Of a stretch of DNA of 64,000 bases, positions 22,979 through 36,140 are shown piece after piece. Location of the stretch: contig CM034100.1 of NCBI GenBank assembly GCA_019914945.1, positions 18,177,096-18,241,095 of the forward strand. The letters are read 5' to 3'. Position 1 is the first letter of the stretch, and every line of letters begins with the position of its first letter. A program made the translations under genes and the position numbers. The DNA is from Typha latifolia (Eukaryota; Streptophyta; Magnoliopsida; Poales; Typhaceae). The notes below the pieces were generated by a model. The model had not been told where the DNA came from, searched no databases, and was given only the letters and a program-made list of their open reading frames with translations.

Positions 22979-23770
22979 GCATGAAATACATATTAGTCAA
23001 AAAGTAGAATATAGTGAGAATTTTTGTACTTAATTTTTGAGGCAGTTGTATGCAAATATTTTTGAAAAAGAGGAGCTAATCTCCAAATACAGTGAACTAT
23101 CTGATGCTCTGAGCTTTCCAGCCAAAGGCTTCCATCGAGTGGGTTGTGGTAGAAGCAGGCAATAGAAGGTAGTTATTTTGCACATGAATCAGAACTGGGT
23201 AAAAGAGTAGATGGCTAAAATTACCACGCAAACTCTAATAACTGCATAAATAGGATTCCAAACACATTCCGAGCATTAACAATTAACAGTATAAATAGAT
23301 CCCTTGTACTAAACTTTACAGTAACCAAAATTCTAAATTAGGTAGAAAAACTTGCAGTACTGTGCATTTCAAGGGTGAAAAATGGAAACATTCAAGTCCT
23401 TTCAACTGCTGGATTGTTTTTTTTAAAAAAAAATTGTAATCAATGAGACAAAGAAAGAGAGACAGCAAACCGGACCTGTCCTCTCTTGCTCTCCCTAATT
23501 ATTTTGCGTAGTGGTTCATATCCACATCACTGTCGCCAGCCTTCAGAAGTCATCTCCAAACTCCCCACTCCTACCTCCTCTCTTTTGTATCTTTCGACCT
23601 TTCCCTAACACCCTTTTGTCCTTTTCCTTTTAGCTGGCTATGTTCTTCTTTTGGCATAGCGAATGACCACAGATGCATGATTCGTGAGGGAGGAGCCAAC
23701 CCAATTCCACAGAGACTGGAAGAGGAAAAGAACAAGAGAAGCAGAAACCACACAGAGTTTACACAGAAAG
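22007..23770. other. Spacer between divergent GRAS and WRKY genes
   Basis: About 1.8 kb without a supportable gene. The GRAS ATG is preceded on its strand by TCCTGTTCAG, a possible leader-intron acceptor. The region contains a probable retroposed segment ending in a 41-A tract, listed separately, and the WRKY leader. Confidence 0.6.
22533..22975 (+). mobile_element. Candidate retroposed sequence ending in poly-A
   Basis: A run of 41 A residues (22935-22975) is preceded at about 22896-22910 by overlapping AATAAA signals, as at the 3' end of a reverse-transcribed RNA. The sequence after the run (CTGCATGAAATA) nearly matches CTGCATGATATC at 22523-22534, a possible target-site duplication, which would make an insert of about 440 bp. 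I see no clear Pol III A/B boxes or protein homology, so the source is unknown. Confidence 0.4.
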
Positions 23771-24894
23771 ATGAATGGCGTCTCTGAGGCAAAAGAGCTG
23801 CACAATTCAAAGATGGCCAAGATAGATCCTTCAGCCCCCAAGAGAAGGTCATCTTTGTTTGTTTTTTTTTTCCTTTGCTTCTAATTCTGAAGTCTGCATC
23901 TTTTGATCTTATGCTCCTGTTCTGTTGTTCAGAAAGTTGATCCAAAAGGCAGTTGTCACTGTGAGAATTGAAGATAGCGTTGGGAAGCAGAAGGGTGAGG
24001 GTCCACCTTCTGATAGTTGGTCTTGGAGGAAGTATGGGCAGAAACCAATTAAAGGAACTCCTTTCCCAAGGTAGTTCTCTTCCTCGTTCTTGTTATTCTA
24101 GCTCTTACATATTAGTCTTACGGCAAATCACTCCAGCCAAAGATATCTCTTCTGCTGCTGTTCACTCTGCTGAACTCCAGCCAAAGTCTTACTTCAGTTC
24201 TTCCTTTCCTATAGTTTTGATTTCCAGTAGAACCTTCAGAACAGAGTGGCTACTGAAAGTTAGTTGCAATCAAGATCCTAAAATAGTAGCATACACCAAG
24301 TAAACTAATCACACAGAACCAAGTTACCCTTTAGGTAGTGGATTTGGTTAGCTCTAGATCAACAGTGTCCTGAAATAACTATACTGCCCTGTTGGCTGTT
24401 GTTACTTTTTATTCTTTTCCTGCTGTTCTAGGGGTTATTACAAATGTAGCACTTGCAAGGGCTGTCCAGCAAAGAAGCAAGTAGAGAGGTGCAAAGTTGA
24501 TGCATCAATGCTTATCGTCACCTATACCTCAAATCACAACCATCCAGGCCGTGATCTCCCCTTCATCAACCCAACCACACCTGAAGAATGCTCTCATAAC
24601 CCAAGCAGCCCAAAGCAATCCACTGCTACAGGTGAGGAAGCCATCAGCATTGGAGAGTTATCTCCACCCAAATGCTCAGAAGATATCGCCCAACAAAACC
24701 CAGTAACAGAAGAGGCAGTAGAAGATGGCCGGGATCATTTGAGCATCATCTCTGTGCCATCACCAGCTCCCAAAGTAGCTGAGGAGAATGACTTCTTTGA
24801 TGAACTCGAGGAGCTGCCCATCGTCTCCTCAACCTTCTCAAGTTTGTTCAGGGGCAGCTTCTTTGATGAGAGGATCCTTCTTCTTCCCTCCTGA
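23771..24894 (+). CDS. Group IIe WRKY transcription factor (WRKY65/69-like), three exons
   Basis: Exons 23771-23847, 23933-24070 and 24432-24894 with GT-AG borders and matching phases give 225 residues. The WRKY domain spans exons 2 and 3: [14 protein letters not shown], then after the intron [15 protein letters not shown] and a C-x5-C...HNH zinc finger closing at SNHNHPG. The intron inside the domain and the PPSDSW lead-in are typical of group IIe. WRKYs bind W-boxes (TTGAC) in stress and development genes. The acidic, serine-rich C-terminus (about 150-225) may be an activation region. The first in-frame ATG after an upstream stop was chosen; the frame is open further upstream only without an ATG. 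The protein ends a little abruptly but with a clear stop. Confidence 0.93.
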
Positions 24895-25919
24895 CACTGC
24901 TGTCTTATTTTTCTTCTGTTCCTGCACTTTATGCAAACACTTCCATCTCTCCCTCCCTGACATATGAACTGAGATGGGAATCCAAAAGCTGAGCATCTTT
25001 TGGTCATGGCATAAGTGTGGAGATTTTCCAAGCAATGCTTTTTGTATAAAATGATTGCAAGATTAGTGGATAAAATTGCAAAGAGATACAAAAATACAGC
25101 ATAGACGACATATCTCAAATTTCCGGCCACCTACGATGGATGTACCATAACTGATATCTACCTCATCAGTGCTATTTATGGGATAGGCAATAATCGAGGC
25201 AAACATTAATAGAGGCAAAAGGAAAACATCTTTACTACGTGCATCGGTGCATGTTATCCCCAACACCATTAAAAGATGGGTATAGTTGGTAGGAGTCATC
25301 CACCACTGTAGCCTGTAGGAATGAATGCGAAAGGTTCATTTGACAATGGGTGCTCGCCTTTGCCAATAAAGAGTATCAGCACACCATAAATAGCATATTT
25401 TAGTGCAGTTCAATTTAATGACAGATAACTCTTCAAAATTGAAAAAGAGAAACCATTGGCATGTCATAGTATAAATGACGCCCTCCTGGTATCTCATTAA
25501 GAAAAATACTACTAAGATAGCGTATTGATGCCAACGGAAAGCAAATAGGGTCCCATAGAGCAAAATGAAGCATTCATTAATACCTTTGAAGATAGAATAT
25601 GATAGCTCTAACATGCAATAATTCGTGGTGTTGCACACAAACTAATGAAGTGGTAATAACAAGCATTTAATAGCAAAAGACGAGAGGCTATCATAAGAGA
25701 ATAACTTACAAAATTAATCTTTTTCACTTTAGAACAATCCTAATTAACCGTGAAAAGCAGAATCTACTCTTGATGTTGCTAACAAAGGATCTATACTCTT
25801 AATAAGTTGCCGGCTTGGAATTGCAAACTTTCCACAATACAAAGAAAAAGCACAATTAGACCACCTCAGCCCTGTAAGGCTTGTCTAACATCAGCAAATT
25901 GATGCACGAGTACTGTTCT
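24895..25919. other. Spacer between convergent WRKY and ClpP5 genes
   Basis: About 1 kb between two 3' ends; contains 3' UTR sequence of both neighbours. No gene-like frame with recognisable similarity. Confidence 0.65.
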
Positions 25920-28900
25920 TCACTGATCAGAAGCTGGCAATGAAGAAAGGGCTTTAAGGGGATTCATAATCACACCATCAATTAGACCATATTCTTTTGC
26001 TTCCTTTGCACTCATGAAAAAATCCCGGTCAGTATCTTGGTTTATCTTCGCTAGGCTTTGACCAGTATGATACGCCAAATAACCATTCAAATTAGCCTTG
26101 TGATGTAGCATCTCATTAGCCTGAAGCAGAGAAAAAAAAATACTAGGGTTTAGCAGGGATGAAATAATAATTCAGTTACCTATAAAGAAGGCACATGTTT
26201 AGTGGAAGTCCACACAAACAAGATACAGGAATTACAGACATCAAGAGCTCCTGATAGTTCCAGGAGGAAAAGAACATTGAAATGGAATGATATTTAAGGT
26301 TATGCCTAATGGCTACAACATCTAGAGCAGGCTCCTGGGTGGTTGGAACCTCGATTTACAGAAGCTCAGTCCTAACATCAAAACTGACAACCTTACTACC
26401 TCAACAAATTCTTTACGAGTATGACTGACGTAATCACATACTTGAGGTTCATAAAATTTTAAAGGTAAATCTTCAGGTTTACCTGGATGTCAATATCAGT
26501 TTGTCCACCTTGAGCTCCTCCAAGAGGCTGATGGATCATTATCCTGGAGTTTGGTAAGCTGTATCGCTTCCCTGTATTTCAGATATTCCTTTTAAGAATT
26601 AGAATAACATTCCAGTTGGTTCTGGCCATATAATCATCATAGTAAAAACTAAAGAAGTGTTACCTATAGTGCCAGAACTCAGAATGAAAGCACCCATGCT
26701 GTTATTGCAAGGAAAAACAATTCAAGATGAAAGTCAGCTACCTTATCCAGGATGGCAACAAAAAGAAAGAGAGAGACACAGATCATACACAAAGCCTCAA
26801 AGATAACCAATGAAAGGGCCACAACAGTTCTATCAGGCATAAGTAGTTAACAGTATGTTGCTTTCCAAATTTTCAGTAAAATTTCAATTGAACAATAATT
26901 AAATTGAAATGGGGATCACAAAAACTTGGGGAAAAAACATGTGTAAGCCATATTTACATATCCGAAAGTATATCATAAGGTTGTGGCAATTATCCCTTTG
27001 CAGAGGTGAAAACCTAAGGAAATCCACATCTCTAATGGCTGCAATGAACAGGGAGCTGAGGACTACATATTCCATTACCTGGCAGCCAGTCCGACACAAA
27101 CAGTGGAAACATCAGGCCTTATATGTCTCATTGTGTCGAATATAGCCATGCCTACAAAGAAGGATGCCTCTACTCTTAGTAACATGAAATAACTTGTTAA
27201 AATTACTAAGCTAGACAGGAGAGAAGACATTACCAGCTGTCACAGATCCTCCTGGAGAATTCACATACATGACAATATCCTATCAGGGTTATCAAGCAGA
27301 AAATTTTAGTCCTTGTCAATTATAAATGCAGCTGCAGATTGAGTGTCTTCTATATTGGAAGAGAAAATGATAATGATAACAGATAGAAGTAATAAATATA
27401 GAACAGAACAAGTAGGAGAAGTTCGCATGTACTCTAGAACGTCTATTTGATGGAAAAACATAATTTGTTGGTTTAAACTCCTTAATTCTTGTAATGACTA
27501 AATGAGACATAAAAAATTCAGCTTCATAAGCATCCAAAGAGGTGCTACTAGAATTGTTTACCCAGGTCAACTATAAAGAGAATGTTATGATAAACGATTA
27601 ATAATGATCATCAAAACATGATGCCTCACCATCAAGCCAAAAGACAAAACTACCATGAGAAACAACGTGACAGAAAGCCCAGAAAAAAAATAAAATAAAA
27701 GTAGAACAACACTTTCATAATAGAGAAGCCTATACATGCAATATCCAAAAAAAATTGATTAACTTAGTCATACACTAAACTTTGGAGCAATGCTATAAAG
27801 TCGACAAGAATCACACAAGGTGGACGTGAAACAAACTCAAAATAATAGGCAAGATTCACAAGACAAATTTCCTTGAAAATGATTAATCTCCCAGGTGTTA
27901 CTTGAAATTTAATATCAGAAATGCATATGCTACGGTAAAGTCAATATCTATAAATATTTGTATGCATGAATACAGATTGCAATGACAAAGCATAGGAATA
28001 TGTAGAAGATACAGTGCCAGAGTACCAACCAAATGTAGTACCGTGCAATAGGGCGACAGAGAAACAAAGGTAGCCCCGAAAAGGAGAATACCATAAATGT
28101 GAATTGTGAAGCAAACATGAGAGAAGACCAGCGAACAAAAGAAGTCATGATAATACTTTCCGAAAGGATTGTTTAAAAAAGTTGACGGCTTACATGTCGG
28201 GGGAGAATGCCAATATGGATTTATAAAGCTGATATCAGAAAATTATTGGACAAAGTAAACAACTATATATTACATACTAATTATTTGCATCTTCTGAGTC
28301 TATCTTGTGTTGATGATATGCACAACCCAGCCAGTAACACAGCATACTAAACTCAAAAAGGCTTAGAATTACATGTCCTGTCAAGTCTCAAAGACATTCT
28401 CCAAGAACATCTTCGGAAGCTTAAGCAAAGCATAAGATCAAGGATAAAAAGAAACCTTGGTAGGATCCACAGCGTCGAGATAGAGAAGCTGCGCCACGAT
28501 AATATTTGCCATATCGTCATCCACAGCACCACCACATCGAATAATTCTCTGCAATATCGCAAATTTAAAAGTGGGTCAACCCCAGAAACAACAAATATGC
28601 AGAGAAAAGATCCCACACAACACTTACATGCTGAAAGAGCTGACTGACGACACTCTGAAACCGCTCCTGCACCATCGGCGGTGGTCCCTGCCCTCCCTGC
28701 GCCTCTACCGGGAAGTAGGGCGACGACGGCACCAGCAAATCATCCCTACGTTGCAAAATACAAAATCTTAGAATCAATAAACACCAAGAGACGATGAAGA
28801 AAAGCAAAATTAATAAATGACCTCACCTAATGGACCAAACCCCTTGCCTTTGAGTTCGGTCCGGAGCCCAGAGCCCACTCGAGTATGACGCCTTAGGAGA

Positions 28901-29132
28901 GGAGGAGGAAGCCGCAAGGTTCTTGTAATTCCTGCAAGGAAGAGTGTGATTAGATAAGAAAGAGTCCTGACAAGAAGAGGAGAGAGAAAGGAGCTTACTT
29001 GGAAGAAGGGGAGGAGAGGAGGGTCTGGTGGAAGGGGAACCGAAGGGTTTTAGGAGGGTTTTTGTGGAGGGATTTGAGAGGGGAAGCAGCGGGAGATGTC
29101 GGCGCCGATGCCATGAGAGAGGAATTCGCCAT
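25920..29132 (-). CDS. CLPP5: Plastid ATP-dependent Clp protease proteolytic subunit ClpP5, nine exons
   Basis: Exons on the minus strand: 29132-28999, 28931-28827, 28745-28628, 28548-28456, 27279-27234, 27151-27079, 26698-26664, 26571-26483 and 26120-25920. Phases all agree and give 297 residues. The first ~95 residues are serine/proline-rich and basic, fitting a chloroplast transit peptide. The ClpP fold follows, with [19 protein letters not shown]. The catalytic triad is Ser190 (GLAASMGAF), His215 (IMIHQPLGG) and Asp264 (DTDRDFF), with spacings equal to those of bacterial ClpP (25 and 49). It is a subunit of the stromal ClpPR core that degrades proteins delivered by ClpC/Clp[12 protein letters not shown] and the [15 protein letters not shown] tail are characteristic of ClpP5. 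An upstream TGGGCT/AGCCCA cluster (about 29173-29290) probably belongs to its promoter. Confidence 0.96.
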
Positions 29133-29800
29133 TTGCTTTTCTTTCTCCTTCCGTTTGAGCTCCGGCTTCTCTCTCTATTTGGGCTCTTATCCAGTAGCAA
29201 GGAAGAAAGAGAGAAGAAAGGAGAAGGACGAGCAGGACGAGGTGGAATATAAAAAGCCCATCCGTCTTCTAAATCGGGAAAGCCCAAATCCGAGTAATAT
29301 GGCTCATTTTTAGGTTTATTTATGGTTATTTGTCCTTCGGCTTTATGATGGAGCCATAATAACGTTCTCATATAACATTGCTATAACACCATCACACCAA
29401 CAAGTTCTGGGATTATCAATGCACAATACAAATATTTCCCTGCTTAGTATCGGTAATAGTACAATGCTTGACATTGCCTAGAATCTGCAGTAAATCTTGG
29501 TTGAAATATTAACAAGAATATGAACAGGCTACACAATCTGTGCAATCAGATTAAATAACCCAAGCATCTCTCTCAATGATGTAAAATAATCGGTCGATGA
29601 GTTAATTTTACAGAGATGTGGGACAAAAATTAATTTATGGCACCACTACATTATACAATCTCATATGCTTGATAACTAACAAAGCATGATACACTGAGAG
29701 AGATTGTGGGCACTAAGAGAAGTACAGGATCGTCAAGAACAAGCAGAAAGCAGGCTCGCCCTTCAATACAAGATTCTGGCTCTAAGAGGGAAAATCACAT
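29133..29800. other. ClpP5 promoter and RPAP3 3' flank
   Basis: Both neighbours are on the minus strand. TGGGCT or AGCCCA motifs occur at about 29178, 29257 and 29281, close upstream of the ClpP5 ATG. These resemble site II (TCP-bound) elements common in organelle-protein gene promoters. The remainder is 3' flank of the RPAP3-type gene. Confidence 0.5.
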
Positions 29801-32800
29801 TTATTTGGGCCATCCATTAGACTGGGCCATATGATCTTGCCATTCACCATAACAATATTTTGGTCGAAGCCGGGTAAGGATTTCGATCTGATGTGCTGCA
29901 AGGCCCTTGACAGCCAATATTTCCTCCCAAATCCGCCTTAGTTCTATACGAAAGAAAAACTGAGTAAGCATCAGCAGGTATAAGTTAAACTTCTGCTTGC
30001 AACATCCACATACATCAGACATACAGCAGTATATTTCATTGTCTTATTTGAATTATTCCCCTGATTGAAATGAATAAATAGGAGACTAGGAAAGCTGAAG
30101 GTCCCACAGAGTGACTTCACTAGCAAACAATCCATTACCAACCAAATAGGAATGTTTGCTTTATAGATTCTAAGAGTAACAAATTGATGCTCTTCTATGC
30201 GAAAAAGTTAAAGATCTCTAAAATCAAAATAAAATTAACAGCAGGAGAAAAGTTGACGCTATTCTCAAGAGTCTAAAAGATTTAGTAGAAACCAAGAGAA
30301 ACATATTGTCATGTAAAAGTAACTGAAGCATAAAATCATAAGTTAAACACGTTCTTCCTAGCAGTTGGCCAGTTTCTCAATGAAAAAACAACCAGTCAAG
30401 AGTTCTCAAGACGGTAAAAAAATTAAAAGATATTTACTACTCAATAATAGACTTCCTACTTACCAGATTGGTGCATAGCTGAAAGGCACATGATTATCAT
30501 GTCAAACCGTGGAACTTTGACCAAATTATCCAGTATACTAACTGCTAATTCTGTTTCTTCCCTAAACATGGAGGAAAAAGAGTTTTCACAAAATGAGAAA
30601 GGAGAGTAATAAATGAATGTTATGAATCTACATAGAGTGCAGACAATTTGTAGAAGAGCAGGCATTTAGCAGTATCAAGCAACATACCTAAAAATTCTGG
30701 TGGTGCACTTGATAATATCAATCAGGATGGGCGCGGAAAGTGCATTTTTAAATATTTGAGGTAGGCTATTTGGTGGAATTGTCTGACCATGGAATGTTTG
30801 AAAGAAGATAAGTTTTTAGTACAACCAACTAGGTTAGAACATAACAGGATAACATCTAACCTTCAACAATTCAGCTTGCTGTCCGCAGTCATCAGATATT
30901 GCCCTCCAAGAAACCTCAAATTCATAAGCTGATTTTGGTGCACAGACATTTTTGGCAGAACTAGCCATAACTCGTGCAGCAGCACGGGATGCAACTTCCT
31001 GCAATGATGCTTTCAGTTCATTCTTCTGTGTGGTGCATTGGTTCTCCTACTTGAATTGAGTAATATTCAAAAGGGTCAAAAAGGTTACAACAGGTACTCC
31101 TTTTCTCATTAAAATGCAGAATTTATTAACTATTTACTGCTTACCACATAGCAAAGGCTAAAAGATAATCTCAGAGAAACTCATGAAATTGAGGTTAAAA
31201 TTGGCAAGGTTGACAAACAGCTTGGTAAGTCAGTCATATAAGCAGTTTCAAATTTTAATGGACTAAAACCTGAAGCTCCTTCTAGCATCACAAATACTAG
31301 ACTAACTACAAGTTACAATAGGTTTTGGAGTGGTCTTATCATATACAATACATATAAACTTAAAAATCTGAACTAATCATCAACATATCGAAGCCCTCTA
31401 TATATTATTCAAATAATTTGAGCCCCACACCTCATGCATTAGGTAGTCGTAATTATACTAAAATAATCCATTATTGATAATTTCTGTGTATGATAAGTAG
31501 ATATCTGAGGCAAGTTTTTCCAATATAGGCCTTTCCAAAGTTCTAGATTACATCAAATGGCAAAGTCCAATCTCTCACGTTTACACTTATTATATATATA
31601 CACACGTGAACATCTGTATGCTTTCAGGTATGCAGTTGTTCTTATGAAAGCAAAGTTATGCAATTGTTTGTTAAGAAAGCAATGTGGTTGAATTCATGCA
31701 AATAGTCAGCCAGATTAACAAATTATATTCGATGATCCGAATAAAGTCAGCCAGATTAACAAAGTTACATACCATTGGACAAACAAGATATAGAGGATGG
31801 TTAAGATATAGGGAAGAGGCCCAAATGGACTACAGAGAAGACAATGGAGGAAAAAAAGAACTGTCTATGAAAGGATCATCTCTAAAAGGCTTGCTGCTCA
31901 AATATTCTAGACATAATTTATCTTTGAATATTGAAGAAAAGTTCTTCCTGGTGTACCTTCACACTAGCATCTTTGAAACTAAGGTTGCCTCCTTTTGATT
32001 CATCAAATACATGTCCTCTGGATTCTGTATTAGCTCTTAAAGTTTTCTCTGTATCCTTTAAAGCAATCAGAGGCGGATCAGAAACTTTGATACTGTTGCC
32101 CTGAACAAGAGTGTAGGTTAAAATTAATTCATGTACATGAAATACAGAAAGCCCAGATAGGGAAATCCAGTATCTAACTCTTATTCTTGCAAAAAGATGA
32201 AGAAAAATCGAAAGGTGAATCACTTGATAGGAGGTTTTGTCTCCAAAATTCTGAACATACTATCCAAACTATTCAATAGGTACCTTTCTGCTAGTTCTAT
32301 CTGCAACTGAAGCTGTCTTCCTGGCATCACTAGAGATAGAATAGCTATTTGTACCATCTATTGATCCCATCTCTGAACAACCTGCCCTTTGAATTTCAGG
32401 AACAGAACCTTTTAATGATGCAGAAACCTTCTTGCCCAATTCCTGGATAATTTACACCAAGCTTAATAAATTGCAGAGTGCAGACAAAAAATCGCTGCAA
32501 ATGTATCTTCATGTAAGACACTATCTGGTGCTTTTAGGGGTACAAAGGCCCCTTAATGAGGTAATCATCAAAATATAAAAATGTAGAGACATAACTGCAT
32601 ACAATTCTTTTTGTCTTGCGGTACTTCTGTCAGTCAATTGTGAGAATATCAAAGAGTTCTACTATAAGTGAAGGACGCTCACCTCCTGATATAAAGCTTT
32701 TGTTTCAGCATACTGCTTCCTGAGCTCTTGATTATTAGGCTCAAGTCTCATAGCGAACTCAGAATCTGGGATAAGAACTTGGATGTCATTAACTATAGCA

Positions 32801-35386
32801 ATGAAATGAAAGGCAAGGCTAAATATCTGTGAAATGATTTTCATGGAACAGAGATAAGAAGACGGGATACCTTCCATGGATGCCTTAAATCTGCCAAGCT
32901 CTTTCCTTGCAGTAGCTCGACGTGAGTATGCTTTAACATAGCGATCATCCAAACTTAAGGCTTCAGTGCAGTCACTTTCAGCCTCTTCAAATCTAATGTA
33001 TATGAGAAACATTGAACAGATTATGGGTTATAATGACAGAATAAATATTACAAACACAGATTTATGCTATGGAAGAATATTAAATGACATGATTAGGTAA
33101 AAATAATATACCAAAATGAATGAGATAGCCAGACATGAAGCTGCAAATACCAGTCTCAGTGTGCACCTTGATTTCAGCACTTATCAGTACAGAAGTAGTT
33201 CTAATCTCATACTGTTTATAGTTTATACTCAGAACTAACATCAGCATGAACAATTGGTCCACAATGCTAAAAAACAATTACCGGACAAATATATCAACAG
33301 ATGATTGCATCCAACAACTAGCTTGCAATTCCACACGAAATCCAACCATGCAGTAGCAATTCTCACATAAGTCATGGAGAAAATTTGATCAGTGGAGATC
33401 TCTTTGACAATAAATTTGGCAATTGTTGAGATATCTAATTGCAAATATCTAAACAACTTAAGTGATAATTACTTAGTAGTTTATACAGGTCCTGCAAACA
33501 ATTTATAGTGGCATAAGCAAGGTTGTGTACATCTTGCCGTATCAGTACCCCCCCCCCCCCCACAATCTCACATCAGAAAAAGCATCACTAAATTGACATC
33601 TGTTATGTCTAGCAGATTTCATTCATGCACCCTTTTATCTTGTTGGAAGTTAAATTCCTCTCTTCAAAAGCACTGGATGGATGAGTACTTCTTGTGGTTT
33701 CAGTAATAAAGGCTCAAATGATTAATCAACAATCTCACAACAATGTGGACGAGAATAGCTTATGGGAATCTTAGAAATAGAAGCTCATGTATTAGCTTTA
33801 AAATGTATCAAATTATTAATAACACACAATTGAAATTAACTAAAAACTTGCCTTTTTAGCCTGAGATATGCCATAGCTCTATTGGCAAACGCAACTGCTG
33901 TGGGAGACAATCCAATACTTCTCGAGTAGCAATCAATTGCTTCAGAAAACTTTTTTTGCTTAAAATACTCATTACCCTACAAGCAGAAAAAGAGGACCAA
34001 ATTAGCATCATAAAGTTCAGCTAGACATATCATGAACAGAAAGAAACCAATAACCAGAGATCACTTGTCCATACCAGATCCTTCTCTGACGCAGCATCGG
34101 GTAATTTTTCCTCATTCAAAAAGCCTGTGTACTTCAAATAATCTATTTTTTCATCAATACTTTTTGCAGGGACTTCTGAAACAACATTAGTTTTCTTCTT
34201 AATCTCAACTGCAGGAACTCTTTTTAGAGTCTCTTTACTTTCATGGCCCTTTCCAGCATTCTGTGAGGATCCCTTCAAGAAAAAGATCATATTATTCTTA
34301 AAAAGACACCTGATATTATATCTTATACTGTTCACTTGTTCAGAGAGTAGAATGAAGACCAACATATCAAAGTATCAAACTGTTATGCAAGCCCAAAGCT
34401 GTTTAAAAAGTAATGCAGCAATATTCTCAAGTATCCTTCATATATTGCAAGAACTTCAAAGATAGACCTAACTTCCAACAGAAAGAGCTGAAGGCATATG
34501 TGGAAGTTATCGGACAACAGCATGAGTCACTTATCCAAGATTCTCCATGCCATAGATGCATCCCAGATCATAACATATACAAGCAGATATTTGGGAGTAG
34601 GTTTTTTTAATTCAAGGAGTATAATATCAGTTTGCTATGCAGCACAGATCACTCAAATAATCCCATTCAAATTTTGTATACCAGTTCCTTACCTTCAATC
34701 CTTAAGTAATTGAACTTCAGTAAGTATACCTAAGCATGCTGATGACAATCTTCACTTTGCCCATAGTGCATAAATTATCAAAGAAGAAAATGCTAAGTGC
34801 ACGTAATGCTTAAAAAAAGGATTGATTGGTGAAAGACTGAAACAAAATCTTTTGGCTAGTTCTAACTATATACCGTTTTACTGATGTTAGGTGTCTGGCC
34901 ACTCAATTTCTGATCTTTGTCCTTGTATAACTTATCCCATCCTTGCAGATCATTTAAGAACCCTTCAAAGTCCTGATGTGCACACAAAACACACAAAAAT
35001 AATAACATAATAACAAATAATCAAGCTAAAGAATTCCAATCTTGATATCAAAATCTAGGGCAGTGCTAAATCCAGTTCACAGGCACACGCACACCAACAA
35101 CGAACAACTAGTTCATTCATTCGCCCTAGCTAAGCCCACAAAACCAACGACCCAAAAGAACAAGAAGAGACAAGAGAAGGAAATCGAAAGCTTCAATTCA
35201 TCAAATCGTTTTCACCAACTAATTAGAAACCAATCTTTTGAACTGCAACAGTTGTAGAACTTCAAAACTCGCCGAACAACGAGAACTAAGACCCAGAAAA
35301 GAAACATCCAATCCTTCGCTCGAAAGAAGTGAGGAATACGTTACCATTGCGCGATCGCGGCCTGACTTTCTCGATGTCCCCGCCAT
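29801..35386 (-). CDS. RPAP3: RPAP3-type TPR co-chaperone (RNA polymerase II-associated protein 3 homologue), twelve exons
   Basis: Exons on the minus strand: 35386-35345, 34972-34874, 34272-34075, 33976-33852, 32992-32871, 32765-32683, 32442-32284, 32100-31957, 30998-30861, 30782-30688, 30561-30464 and 29943-29801, giving 481 residues with all phases consistent. An N-terminal segment (FEGFLNDLQGWDKLY, about 16-30) is followed by a TPR block at about 113-223 (GNEYFKQKKFSEAIDCYSRS, AFANRAMAYLRLKRFEEAE, AYSRRATARKELGRF), a low-complexity linker, and an RPAP3 C-terminal domain from about 345 (YEFEVSWRAI) to 460. RPAP3 works with HSP90 and the R2TP complex to assemble RNA polymerases and other large complexes. 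Intron 4 uses a GC donor (AAAAG/GCAAGT at 33852/33851). Each exon was read directly. Confidence 0.92.
33548..33561 (+). repeat. Poly-C tract in an RPAP3 intron
   Basis: Uninterrupted C14 run inside intron 4 of the RPAP3-type gene. Confidence 0.9.
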
Positions 35387-35620
35387 GGAATCCAGAAGGA
35401 CAAATAAATAGCCAAAAGAAAACCAGAAAGATCTGAGAAGATGGAACGATCAAATAGAACCAAAAATTCACAGAAGAGGGCGTGCAGAAGAAAGGATTCG
35501 GAGAAGAAGGTAGCAAGAGAGTCGAAAGATTAGCAATGGCGGGACGAGTTCGTCTCTCCCAATTTCTCCTTCTCTCTCTCGATGCTTCGATGAAGAAGAG
35601 GGCTTTTCATTGGAGGGATA

Positions 35621-35749
35621 TGGGCCGGGCTTTTATAGTTATTACTCATTAGGATGTCAGTCAATTTTGGGCTGGCCCAGTAGATGATGAACTGGATCCG
35701 TGGGCCATCGCTATATATTAAATCCGGTCCTCTCGTAGTGGGTTGGGCT
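35621..35749. promoter_or_regulatory. Site II-like cluster in the RPAP3/INO80B divergent promoter
   Basis: Five TGGGC(C/T) motifs in 129 bp: 35621, 35668, 35674 (reverse), 35701 and 35744. Such site II elements are bound by TCP factors and mark promoters of housekeeping and growth genes. They lie about 240-360 bp upstream of the RPAP3 ATG and upstream of the likely INO80B transcription start. Motifs are seen; function is inferred. Confidence 0.5.
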
Positions 35750-36126
35750 GCAATTAACTCCAAGAAAATAGGAAGCGATGTGCAAAAAGTTAAAATGAGA
35801 GGGCCTAACAGTGATATAAATTAAGTGAAGGGTTTAAAATGCAAATTCTGTACGAAGAAGAGAAAGGAAATCCAATCCACAGAGACTCCAAGTCTACACC
35901 TCCACTCTATATGGAAGGAAGGAGAGACGGGATTACGACGACTACAACCACACAGCAAACACCCATCCATAGACGAAGGGTTCGGGTCGGGGTGGGGGGT
36001 GGGAATAACACATACGCGATGGGGGGAATTTACCCATCGATCTCACCATCACCGCTTAAAGGTCCCGCCTTTCTCGATCCAACAAGAGGCAGGTGCAGGG
36101 GAGCGAAGTATCCCCTTCCTCTCTTT

Positions 36127-36140
36127 AACCCTAACCCTAG
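36127..36140 (+). promoter_or_regulatory. Telo-box (AACCCTAACCCTAG) in the INO80B leader
   Basis: Tandem AACCCTA matches the plant telo-box found near the transcription starts of many translation and proliferation genes, often together with site II motifs. It lies about 145 bp upstream of the leader-intron donor. Confidence 0.55.
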
